Source: Solirubrobacterales bacterium
Lineage (GTDB): Bacteria > Actinomycetota > Thermoleophilia > Solirubrobacterales > Solirubrobacteraceae
Direction: 5' to 3'
Assembly (NCBI GenBank): GCA_019244395.1
Contig: JAFASQ010000446.1
Coordinates: forward strand, 1 to 34,057
Length of the DNA stretch: 34,057 bases
Within the stretch, counting starts at the first letter, position 1; each line of letters opens with the position of its first letter. The translations under genes and the position numbers were made by a program. Below the pieces are notes generated by a model. That model worked only from the letters and a program-made list of their open reading frames with translations. It did no database searches and was not told the origin of the DNA. Below are positions 18,812 through 27,471 of this stretch, piece by piece.

Positions 18812-19627
18812 TCAGCGGGCGAGTCCGTCGAGGAACTGCTCGACCTCCTCAATCGAGCCTAATCGAAAGTCGGCGGCGGTGGTGCGGTTGGCAACCTCCG
18901 GGTCTTGTGGGTCACCTACGAAGATGCCGATTCCGCGACCGGACAGAGCTTCGAATGCGTGCTCGTCGGTGATGTCGTCCCCGACGTAAATCGCCGTGTC
19001 GTCTTCGCGGTCGAGGCCCAGCACGGCGATCAGGTGCAGGACCGCGCGGCCCTTGTCCCAGTCGAGCCGGGGCTGAAGCTCATACACCATCTTGCCCGGG
19101 GTGACCTTCAGATCCTCAGGGTGGTCGGCCAGAACGCGCTCCACCACCTGTTGGACCTCTGGCCGCTGGGCAGGGGCTACCAGACGGTAGTGCGCGGCGA
19201 CGGACGCGCGCTTAGGCTCGACGACGGCGCCCTCGATCGGTCCTAGCTCCTCCTGCAACCGTGCCGTGACGCGCGCGAGCAGATCCTCGAAGCCGCTAGC
19301 GGCTTCGTGCTCGATCGTGCCGCGCTCCGGTGACCAGATGTCGAAGCCGTGGCTTCCGGCCACCACCAGGTTGTGAATACCCATCAGCTCCTGCACGACG
19401 GACCGGTCGCGCCCACTGACCACGCACACCGGGCAGCGGCTCGCCAGGCTCGAGACCACGTCGCGCATCCGCGGCGAGATGGTCGCATCCTGCGGGCGAT
19501 CGACGATCGGAGTCAGCGTCCCGTCATAGTCGAGAAACACTGCTGGCCGCGCGCCGGCCAGTCGCTGAGCCAGTTCGTCGCCGAGGGCGCTTGGGAGGTC
19601 CTCGATTGTGGAGCTGTGGATGCTCAT
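18812..19627 (-). CDS. Trehalose-6-phosphate phosphatase-like (OtsB family)
   Basis: AVFLDYDGTLTPIVDRPQDATISPRMRDVVSSLASRCPVCVVSGRDR...VYELQPRLDWDKGRAVLHLI...YVGDDITDEHAFEAL. ATG at 19627. Confidence 0.92.
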   Translation of the reverse strand: MSIHSSTIEDLPSALGDELAQRLAGARPAVFLDYDGTLTPIVDRPQDATISPRMRDVVSSLASRCPVCVVSGRDRSVVQELMGIHNLVVAGSHGFDIWSPERGTIEHEAASGFEDLLARVTARLQEELGPIEGAVVEPKRASVAAHYRLVAPAQRPEVQQVVERVLADHPEDLKVTPGKMVYELQPRLDWDKGRAVLHLIAVLGLDREDDTAIYVGDDITDEHAFEALSGRGIGIFVGDPQDPEVANRTTAADFRLGSIEEVEQFLDGLAR

Positions 19628-19661
19628 GCGTCCGTTCCCTCCGTCTTCGGGCAGCTCGAAC

Positions 19662-21161
19662 CTAGCGCGTGGTGGCCGCCCCGCGAATGTCTTCTGGCAT
19701 CTCCTCGAGCTCGACGCCCTTGGTCTCGGTGATGAAGCGCAGCACGAACAGGATCGACAACAACGCGAAGAACGCATAGATCCCGTAGGCGAGCCCGAGC
19801 CCGGCATTCTTCAGCGACGGGAAGCTCGTCGAGATGGCCCAGTTGGCGACCCACTGCGCCGCCGCGGCGACGGACAGCGCCGCGGCCCTGATCCGGTTCG
19901 GGAACTTCTCGCCCAGCAGCACCCACACCACGGGGCCCCAGGACATCGCGAAGAAGACGACGAACAAGTTCGCCGCGACCAGCGCGATCGGTCCGGCGGC
20001 GCCGCCCAGGCTCGGCTCGCCGTGCTTGATCGGCGCGGTGCCGAAGATCAGGGCCATCACGCCCAGGCTCACGGTCATCCCGACGGAGCCGATGAGCAAA
20101 AGCGGCTTACGTCCAAAGCGATCGATGGTCGAGATCGCGATCAGCGTGCTGACGATATTGACGACGCTCGTGATCACCGAGATGAGCAGCGAGTCGCTTG
20201 TGCTGAACCCGACCGCGTGCCAGAGAACGCTCGAGTAGTAGAAGATCACGTTGATCCCAACGAACTGCTGGAACACCGACAGGGCGATTCCGACCCATAC
20301 GATTGGCAGCAGCCCCAGCGCAGGGCCGCGCAGATCGCGCAACGACGGCTTGACCTCGCGCGCGATCGTCTCCTGGATGTCTCGCACCTTGCCGGGAATG
20401 TCCACATTGCCCAGCACCCGGCGCATCACTTCGGCCGCCTCCGTGAGCCGGTCCTTGGCCACGAGGTACCGGGGCGATTCGGGGATGAACACCGCGCCAA
20501 TGCCGTAGATCACGGCCGGGACGACCATCGCCAGGAACATCCACCGCCACGCTTGCATGCCATCCAGGCTGCTCGTGGGGCTGCTCGCCAGGCTGGACCC
20601 GATGATGTAGTCCATCAGCAGCGCGGCGAAGATCCCGAGGACGATTGCCAGCTGCTGCAGCGACCCCAGCCGGCCCCGGATGCGGGCGGGCGCGATCTCG
20701 GCGATGTAGGCCGGCGCGATCACCGAGGCGGCCCCGACGCCGACACCGCCGATCACCCGGAATATGATCAGCAACGTCAGGGACGGCGCCAGGCCGGTGC
20801 CAATTGCGCTGACGAAGAACAGCACGGCCGCGACGCGCATCGCCCACAACCGTCCCAACCGGTCCGCCACCCGCCCCGCGACCATCGCGCCGGCCGCCGC
20901 CCCCAGCAGCGCCGAGGCCACGGCGAACCCGAGAGTGCCGGCGCCAATATTGAAATGCGTGCCGATCGCCGCGACCGCGCCGTTGATCACCGACGAGTCG
21001 TAGCCGAACAAGAAGCCGCCGAGTGCGGCCACCGACGCCAGCGCAGTCACGGTCCGGTTCGACACGCCAGGCTCGAACCGCTCGACTGACCCCCACTCCT
21101 CCACCTGCGCGGGCTCCGCCTGCGCGGGCGCCCGCCCGAGCGATATACCTTCCTCAGTCAT
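19662..21161 (-). CDS. MFS sugar porter (sugar:H+ symporter)
   Basis: GGFLFGYDSSVINGAV, RxxGRxG-like loops, PESPRYLV, QQFVGINVIFYYSS, PVVWVLLGEKFPNRIRAAAL. RBS ggaggga precedes ATG at 21161. Confidence 0.95.
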   Translation of the reverse strand: MTEEGISLGRAPAQAEPAQVEEWGSVERFEPGVSNRTVTALASVAALGGFLFGYDSSVINGAVAAIGTHFNIGAGTLGFAVASALLGAAAGAMVAGRVADRLGRLWAMRVAAVLFFVSAIGTGLAPSLTLLIIFRVIGGVGVGAASVIAPAYIAEIAPARIRGRLGSLQQLAIVLGIFAALLMDYIIGSSLASSPTSSLDGMQAWRWMFLAMVVPAVIYGIGAVFIPESPRYLVAKDRLTEAAEVMRRVLGNVDIPGKVRDIQETIAREVKPSLRDLRGPALGLLPIVWVGIALSVFQQFVGINVIFYYSSVLWHAVGFSTSDSLLISVITSVVNIVSTLIAISTIDRFGRKPLLLIGSVGMTVSLGVMALIFGTAPIKHGEPSLGGAAGPIALVAANLFVVFFAMSWGPVVWVLLGEKFPNRIRAAALSVAAAAQWVANWAISTSFPSLKNAGLGLAYGIYAFFALLSILFVLRFITETKGVELEEMPEDIRGAATTR

Positions 21162-21396
21162 CGCTGAATCTCCCTCCGTTGTGGACACCGGCGGGTGGCG
21201 TGGAGGCCCCCGGGGCCCCCGGACGGCGACGTCCGGCCGGGGGCGTCTGGCAGGGTCGGCAAAGCCGACGCCAGCCGATCGTGTCGAGTGCCCGAGAGCC
21301 CTTGCGGCAATCCAGCGTCACGGCGGTACTGGGTGCAGGACGCTCGGCTCACTCCTCACTCACATATCGTGTGGATCGAATCACCGCGGCCACCGT

Positions 21397-21408
21397 TAGG
21401 TCGACCTA
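21397..21408. promoter_or_regulatory. Perfect 12-bp palindrome in the divergent intergenic region
   Basis: TAGGTCGACCTA between the sugar operon (minus) and YvcK (plus). Confidence 0.35.
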
Positions 21409-21709
21409 GCCGAAGTGGCGTTCGGACTACGCCGCCCGGTCCAACCGGCGCTCAACGATCGTGCCACGAGTGTTCCCTCTGGAGGGGCAACGCAATCTCG
21501 ATCACGCTTAGTTCCGGCCGCGCTCGGAGACGGTACGGGCGTAGCCTTCCCGACCCGGATGCGGCCCTGACTACGCAGTGCTCCCAACCCTCCGGTGTCT
21601 CCGTAGAGGAAAGCCTTCGGGTTCGTCTCCGAAGCGCTGCAAAGTGGATGCTGTGGGCCCGATCGCCTGACCGCGGCGCCCGGAGCGATTGGTAGACAAT
21701 CACCCGACC

Positions 21710-22720
21710 ATGCCTCAACCCCGAGCGAGAAAGACGTCCACGGGAGATCACCCGCGCGTTGTTGCGTTCGGGGGCGGCACCGGCCTGCCGGCCCTCCTGC
21801 AGGGACTGCGGAGAACCAGCGGCGATCGGGTCTGTGGCGTCGTCACGGTCGCGGACGACGGCGGGTCCAGCGGCCGGCTGCGCCAGGAACTCGGGATCGC
21901 GCCGCCCGGCGATGTCCGCCGGTGCCTAGTCGCGCTCGCGGAGCGGCGCGGACTCGCCGAAATGTTCGAATATCGCTTCGAGGGCGGAGTCGAGCTGCGC
22001 GACCACTCGGTCGGCAACCTGATCATCGCCGCGCTCGCCGAGATGTCCGGCGGCTTCGCGCAGGGGGTGGAGCAGGCCGGGCGGTTCCTGCGGATCAAGG
22101 GCAGCGTCCAGCCCGCGGCGACCGAGAGCATGAGCCTGATCCTGCACCACGCCGATGGGACGATCACCCACGGCGAGTCGACCCCGCGTGCGCCCGGGCG
22201 GGCGGTCCAGCGCGTCACGATCGAACCTCCCGGCGCCGAAGCGCCGGCCGCCGTGATCCGAGCCATCGAACGGGCTGATCTCGTCGTCCTCAGCCCCGGA
22301 AGCCTGTTTACTAGCACGATCGCGTCGATGCTGGGTGCGAGGGTGCCGCAGGCCTTGGCGGAGTTCGGTGGCCCGGTGATCTACGTCGCAAACGTCATGA
22401 CCCAGCCTGGCGAAACGGTCGGGATGACGCTTTCGGACCATCTGCGGGCGATCGCCGAGCACGTGGGCCCGGTGGTCACCGACGCGCTCGTGCACGCTGA
22501 GAGCCTCCCCCCGGCCGTGCTCGCCCGCTACCGCCTCGAGGGCGCCGAGCCGGTTCGCCTCGACTCAGAGCGGGTCGAGCGACTCGGTGTGCGCGTGCAT
22601 GCTATGCCCGTGCTCCCCGACCGTATCGTCGCGGAGGCCCGCCACGATCCCGATCGCCTCGCCACCGCGGTGCTACAGATCGCGGAGCAGGTCAGGCTCG
22701 CGGCCCCGCATCTTCGCTAG
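21710..22720 (+). CDS. yvcK: YvcK/CofD-like gluconeogenesis factor family protein
   Basis: VVAFGGGTGLPALLQGLR, VTVADDGGSSGRLRQELGIAPPGDVRRCLVAL, GNLIIAAL, VVLSPGSLFTSTIASML. Confidence 0.93.
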   Translation: MPQPRARKTSTGDHPRVVAFGGGTGLPALLQGLRRTSGDRVCGVVTVADDGGSSGRLRQELGIAPPGDVRRCLVALAERRGLAEMFEYRFEGGVELRDHSVGNLIIAALAEMSGGFAQGVEQAGRFLRIKGSVQPAATESMSLILHHADGTITHGESTPRAPGRAVQRVTIEPPGAEAPAAVIRAIERADLVVLSPGSLFTSTIASMLGARVPQALAEFGGPVIYVANVMTQPGETVGMTLSDHLRAIAEHVGPVVTDALVHAESLPPAVLARYRLEGAEPVRLDSERVERLGVRVHAMPVLPDRIVAEARHDPDRLATAVLQIAEQVRLAAPHLR

Positions 22721-22721
22721 A

Positions 22722-22737
22722 CGCCGCCCGCGCGGCG
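22722..22737 (+). terminator. GC hairpin right after the YvcK stop
   Basis: CGCCGC-ccgc-GCGGCG starting 2 nt after TAG; no T-tract. Confidence 0.35.
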
Positions 22738-22766
22738 CTCTCGTCCGTACGGACCCGTGCGGTCGT

Positions 22767-23192
22767 TCACCTGATGGCTGGTGGCGCGACGTATTGGCCT
22801 CTCCTGCTTGCAGCCGTGACCACGGTCACGGGCACGTTCAGCTTCCGGGCGCGGCTCGGAAGGTCGCGCTCAAGCCAGCGCGACACGCCCCGCGGCAACG
22901 TGGAGATGATCACCTCTTCGTACTTGCCTGTCTCCACGGCACGGCACAGCGCTCCCCAGGGATCCGTGCCACTTTCGGTCATCGCCTCCACTCGCCCGCC
23001 GGCGGCCTCCTCGAGTAACGGAAGCGCCAACTGGACTGTGGCCTCCGGATCCTCCCCCGCCTGGAGATCGGGCACGAGCAGATCGAAGCCGAAACCCTCG
23101 CTCGCTCTACGTCGGACCTCGTTGAGCAACAGCGGCGTGCCCGCCGTGCGGTGGGCAACCACAAGGATGCGCCGCGGATTGTGAGCCTCCAT
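22767..23192 (-). CDS. Universal-stress-protein-like hypothetical
   Basis: RRILVVAHRTAGTPLLLNEVRRRA...EEVIISTLPRGVSRWLERDLPSRARKLNVPVTVVTA; RBS aggagg before ATG. Confidence 0.75.
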   Translation of the reverse strand: MEAHNPRRILVVAHRTAGTPLLLNEVRRRASEGFGFDLLVPDLQAGEDPEATVQLALPLLEEAAGGRVEAMTESGTDPWGALCRAVETGKYEEVIISTLPRGVSRWLERDLPSRARKLNVPVTVVTAASRRGQYVAPPAIR

Positions 23193-23975
23193 GGCTTCCT
23201 CCTAGGATCGAATAGCAGGATGTTCGCGCGCGTGCCGCGGAAATTCCACCTCTGTCGGATGATCGCCGCGCCGGGTGTTCCCGAAGCTCACCGAATGCGG
23301 CGTAGTATGCGCGATTGCTCACGCTGCGCTTCCAGACCTCGCCGGACGTCCAGCTGGGCGCCGGCGGCCGCTATCAAGGGCGCCGGCCACCCGCCGCCGT
23401 GCGCGCTCACGGATCATGTCCCCGTGCCAGCTCCGGCCCCGCGTCCCCTTGCCAGCTGCGGCGCCGCTGGGGGCCGGTTCCGCGTGCGTCGCTAGCCTGG
23501 CGGCCTCCTGGCTTTTTTGTCGGTCCGGCCGCGGTCCACCGGGGGCATCGACGCCACCGGCCAGGACAATTTCTTTCTTCGGTCACCAGAGCCCTAGCCC
23601 GCACTCGCGGGCGTGCTCGGCCGTGATGCGCTGCGGCGGTCGATCGAGCTTGCGGTCGTAGCGGAGGGATTGGGCGCCGACGGCGCGTACCTCCGGGTTC
23701 CTCATTTCGCGACGTCGGCTCGTCCTCGCCGTTCCTTCTTCTGGCAGCGATCGGCGCGAGGACGTCGCGGATCGAGATGGGTACGGCTGTGATCGATATG
23801 CGCTCTCTGTACTTCGCGGAGGACGCCGGGCGGCTGATCTGATCGCTGGTGGCCGGCTTCAGCTGGGGATCAGCCGGGGATCAGCCGGGCGTCGCCCGTC
23901 GTTGGGGGCACGCCCGACATATATCACTAATTTGATCGAGTTTACCGAGATGCAGCCCGTGGAGTTCGGGGTCTG

Positions 23976-24380
23976 ATGGGAATGCCCCCACCCACCAGCC
24001 CGACCGCGACGGCGCCTCCGACCGCGCCCCACCAGGGCGTGGCTAACCGCGCATTCGAGGTGGCGTTGTCGGTCGAGTGCGCGGAAATGCCCCGTATGGC
24101 GTCGCTAACCGCGATCTCGAAGTGGCGTGTCGGTCGAGTGCGCGGAAATGCCCCGTATGGCGTCGCTAACCGCGATCTCGAAGTGGGCGTGTCGGTCGAG
24201 TGCGCGGAAATGCCCCGTATGGCGTGGCTAACCGCGATCTCGAGTTGACGTGCGGGTTCGAGTGCGCGAAAACCCCGGGATGGCGTGGCCAACCGCGACG
24301 CAAAAGACCAGATCGGCATGATCGACGCGGTCATCGAGGACATTCTCACCCAGGTCGCTGCCGCCCTCGGCCGGCGCTGA
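23976..24380 (+). pseudogene. Small gene interrupted by a tandem repeat array
   Basis: Frame starts MGMPPPTSPTATAPPTAPHQGVANR at 23976, passes through the repeats, is stopped by TGA at 24246, and continues in the same frame as DGVANRDAKDQIGMIDAVIEDILTQVAAALGRR* ending at 24380. Confidence 0.45.
24036..24299 (+). repeat. Tandem array, about 4.3 copies of a 61/62-bp unit
   Basis: Units begin at 24036, 24098, 24159, 24221 and 24282 with GGCGTSGCYAACCGC; consensus ggcgtcgctaaccgcgatctcgaagtggcgtgtcggtcgagtgcgcggaaatgccccgtat. Confidence 0.95.
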
Positions 24381-24758
24381 CCGGAGCCCGTCCGGCGGGT
24401 GCGCTCCCGGCTCCGCGCGCACTCGGGCGCGATCGCAGCCGGGCTGCTAGCCCGCACCGGGGGAATCCCACCGTCGCCGTTGTACTCTTTCCGCCCGGCG
24501 GCCGGCGGGCGATTACCTTGGTGGCGACGCACTCGCCCGCCGGTAAACGGGCTGGCGCCTCCTCGTCGCCAAGCGATCGCCCGGACCTAAGGCGAAGTGC
24601 AGCAGCCCGGCCAACGCGGGCAGGCCCTCCACCAAATCTCGAGTCGCTCCATCCTTACGAAGTTGCGGCACGCAACGCCATCCGCGATCTCCTCACCGCC
24701 CCGAAATGGGCCAGGAGGAAACCACGGCGCGAGCGTGGATCAGCGCGTCGTCACTGCC

Positions 24759-25262
24759 TTACTTCTTCGCCCGACCACTCCGGCTACCGGTACCGGCGCC
24801 GCTCTTGCTCCTGCTACCGCTGCTCCTGCTACCGCTGCCGCTGCTCTTGCTGCTACTGCTGCTCTTAGTGCTACGGCCACGCCCGCGACTACGCTTCGGG
24901 GGCTCCGGCTCTTCCTCGGGCTCTTCCTCCGGCTCTTCCTCCGGCTCTTCCTCGGGCTCTTCCTCCGGCTCTTCCTCGGGCTCCTCCTCCGGCTCCTCCT
25001 CCGGCTCCTCCTCCTCGCCCTCTGGCTCCTCTTCGTCCTCCTCCGGAGCCTCGTCTTCGGCCTCCTCCGGAGCCTGGTCTTCGCCTTCGTCTTCGCGATC
25101 GTCCTCGTAGTTGCCTTCCGTAATCTGCTTGAGTGCGAAGGCGGCGACTACGGCTCGGACGAGCTCTCCGTCTCCGTCCTGTGCAACGTCGTCGACGATC
25201 TCCAACGCAGCGTTGAGGGCGTCGACTATCTCACTTCGACGGCGTTTACTGGACAGGGGCAT
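24759..25262 (-). CDS. Low-complexity bipolar protein: acidic EEPE-repeat domain and basic Ser/Lys/Arg/Gly-rich tail
   Basis: Strong RBS aaggagg before ATG; helical N-terminus SEIVDALNAALEIVDDVAQDGDGELVRAVVAAFALKQI, then about 9 EEPE repeats, then KRSRGRGRSTKSSSSSKSSGSGSRSSGSRSK. Confidence 0.8.
   Translation of the reverse strand: MPLSSKRRRSEIVDALNAALEIVDDVAQDGDGELVRAVVAAFALKQITEGNYEDDREDEGEDQAPEEAEDEAPEEDEEEPEGEEEEPEEEPEEEPEEEPEEEPEEEPEEEPEEEPEEEPEPPKRSRGRGRSTKSSSSSKSSGSGSRSSGSRSKSGAGTGSRSGRAKK
24906..25013 (-). repeat. 12-bp tandem repeat x9 (EEPE coding)
   Basis: Plus-strand units cggctcttcctc/gggctcttcctc/cggctcctcctc, nine consecutive. Confidence 0.9.
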
Positions 25263-25997
25263 CTACTTCCTCCTTGGCTGGTTGTGTGTAGCCGATAGGT
25301 CACAATGGCCTGACGGTATCTATGGGGTCATCTGCGACAACGCCTCTTATCGAGCCGGTATACCTTGCCGGCCGCCTTGAGAGTGCGAACTGCCTGACTT
25401 CACCTTCCTCGAGCAAATCAGCAACATGCCAAATGTCGTGGCACCTCGCTGCCGTCGAGGTCCCGGGGTACAGGCGACTTGCCGCCTGCGGCGCCGGCGC
25501 TCCTCCTCGCGAATCCTCTTACCGTCTCACCGTTGTCGTAGATACGGGTGCGGGCCTCCCTCGTGGTTGTCCGCCCAATGGTTCTGCGCTATTTCCCGAA
25601 CGATGAACGCTCAAACGCTTCGCGTCCCCCCGAGCGTCGCGGCAAGCTGCTGCGAGCGCTGACGCCGAATTTGGGAGGTTGTGCGCCTCCTTCGCCCCGG
25701 CGGGCGTCACGCGTACTGATGTCCCGGTTCGGATCCTGATTGCGCATCAGCATCGGATCGTCGAAGAGAAGGAGGCTCGGGGCGTTGGAAGCAGGATTAC
25801 CGTGCGACGCGCCAGCGCCGACCGGGCACGGACGGCCAGCCGACGCGTCGGTCCGTCGATCGCTGTCGGAGCTCAGCCCGGCGCTCGACGATCCTCGCTA
25901 TTGGGCGGAGGCTGAGGTTGGGCGCACGCACAAGCAGGTCGTGGAAGCGATCGTCGCCCACGAGGCGTCACGGACGCGATCGTCACCCACGAGGCAG

Positions 25998-26942
25998 CTA
26001 CTGCAGCCAGGCGAACGCGACCCTCACCCCGATGAAATCCTCCAACGGACGGGGAATCACCCGCTGGCTCGACCACGCCCCAGGAGCATCCAGCCCCTCA
26101 GTCGTCCACATCGGCATCCCCACCGAATGCGCCCACACAGCATCCGAAAACGGATCCGGGCCAGACGGAACAGTCGTATACGGGTGGAACGCCAGCGCCT
26201 GAGCGCCCGGCAGCCCATCCCGCCACGCCTGCTGCAGCCAGCTGAGCCCCCACGGGCTAATCTCCCCCGCCACCCGCACAGCACCGGGCGCATCAGCAGC
26301 GATCAGCGGCTGAACCGCACGCCACACCCACGAATAATCCTCCGGCGTCACCGCATCCAGGTCCTGCTCGTTACCCACCCCGATCGCGTATGCGTAGGGG
26401 CCGTAAGTCTGGAGCTGCCGCTCAAAGTACGCGACGGTCTGATCCTGCGTCATGACCGACCACCATTGGATCGAGATCATCACCCGGAAGCCCGCGGCGG
26501 TCGCGGCCTTCACGCACGGAAGCGCCTGCCCGTTATCCCCCGACCCACCGTTGAGCGGGGAGATGACGACCCGCAGGAGGCTGGCGTTGTATTGCCGCAG
26601 GGTCGGCGTGGGATCCGCGCCGGCGTTGCAACCGGGCGCGTTTCCCACGCCGATCATGGACGGGGGGGCGAGGTCCATGGGTCCCACGTTGGGGGGCGCG
26701 GTGAAGCCGGAAGCTCCTGCGGTGGGGGCAGCTTGACGGCCGACGCGTCCGGACGTCCCGGGATGTCCGGGGGACGCTGGGCGCGCGGTGATCGCGGCAG
26801 GATGCCCGGTCTTGCGGTGGTGGCGATGATGGGTCTTGTGGTGCGCTTTGTGCGCTTTGTGGTGTGTTTTGGCTGCCGCACCCGGCGCGAGCATTAGCGA
26901 AAGAATTCCGGCGAGGATCGCGGCGCGTATGGGGGTGGGCAT
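25998..26942 (-). CDS. Secreted TIM-barrel glycoside hydrolase-like protein with His-rich N-terminal segment
   Basis: Signal peptide MPTPIRAAILAGILSLMLAPGAAA, KTHHKAHKAHHKTHHRHHRKTGH, IGVGNEQDLDAV (acid/base NE) and MPMWTTEGLDAPG (nucleophile E) as in clan GH-A. Confidence 0.8.
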   Translation of the reverse strand: MPTPIRAAILAGILSLMLAPGAAAKTHHKAHKAHHKTHHRHHRKTGHPAAITARPASPGHPGTSGRVGRQAAPTAGASGFTAPPNVGPMDLAPPSMIGVGNAPGCNAGADPTPTLRQYNASLLRVVISPLNGGSGDNGQALPCVKAATAAGFRVMISIQWWSVMTQDQTVAYFERQLQTYGPYAYAIGVGNEQDLDAVTPEDYSWVWRAVQPLIAADAPGAVRVAGEISPWGLSWLQQAWRDGLPGAQALAFHPYTTVPSGPDPFSDAVWAHSVGMPMWTTEGLDAPGAWSSQRVIPRPLEDFIGVRVAFAWLQ

Positions 26943-27024
26943 TGTCGATACCTCGATGTCAGGTGTCGGCCAGCCTCGGGGCGGTTCGCGGCCGCGCCCC
27001 GGGGCGCAGGCTTGGGCAGGGGCC

Positions 27025-27120
27025 TACTCGACGTCGGTCTGCCATAGCTTCGCGTCGAGTACGTCCGTGCGGCCGGCGAGGCCGGTACCCGGCCTCTCCG
27101 GAGCTGAACCCGGCCGTACT
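27025..27120 (-). ncRNA. Candidate structured 5' leader with mutually exclusive stems upstream of the glycosidase gene
   Basis: Plus coordinates: TACTCGACG (27025-27033) pairs with CGTCGAGTA (27053-27061); AGTACG (27058-27063) pairs with CGTACT (27115-27120). The two stems share 27058-27061. Inner hairpin GAGGCCGG-tac-CCGGCCTC (27078-27096). Confidence 0.4.
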
Positions 27121-27471
27121 TGCAGACACCAGCCACCCCCCTTTGGGTCAGACGCTCAGACCAATCGTTGCCCATTCTCGCACGTTCGCCTATGCCAAGC
27201 GCCGGGTCGGAGGGCCCCCCGCGTCACCTAAGGCGCCCGCCGACCAGGGGATCGCGGTGGACGGCAACGTGCCAGGTGATCGGAATTGGCGCCCAGGAGA
27301 CGCGTGCGGCACGGACGCCAGGCCTGCCGTGGCCAAGACGAGCACCGCGCGCCTATGGCACCGCTTGCGGTCGACGTCGCCCAGCTGGTCGCGAGTTCCC
27401 AGAATCGAATAAACCGGAATCACCGTCGACCCAAAGGAGGACCGCCGTGGATGCGCGCTGGGACGAGACCT

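Noticed and set aside
19608-21089. 493-aa plus-strand ORF antisense to the MFS transporter
   Set aside because: Asp/Arg/His/Gln-rich composition typical of high-GC antisense frames; transporter motifs are on the minus strand.
23200-23935. Several 60-130-aa ORFs on both strands
   Set aside because: No recognisable motifs, Arg/Pro/Ala-rich composition, no RBS; treated as non-coding or degenerate DNA.
24036-24299. Possible CRISPR array
   Set aside because: Units are contiguous 61/62-bp tandem copies with no distinct spacers, and no cas genes are in the window.
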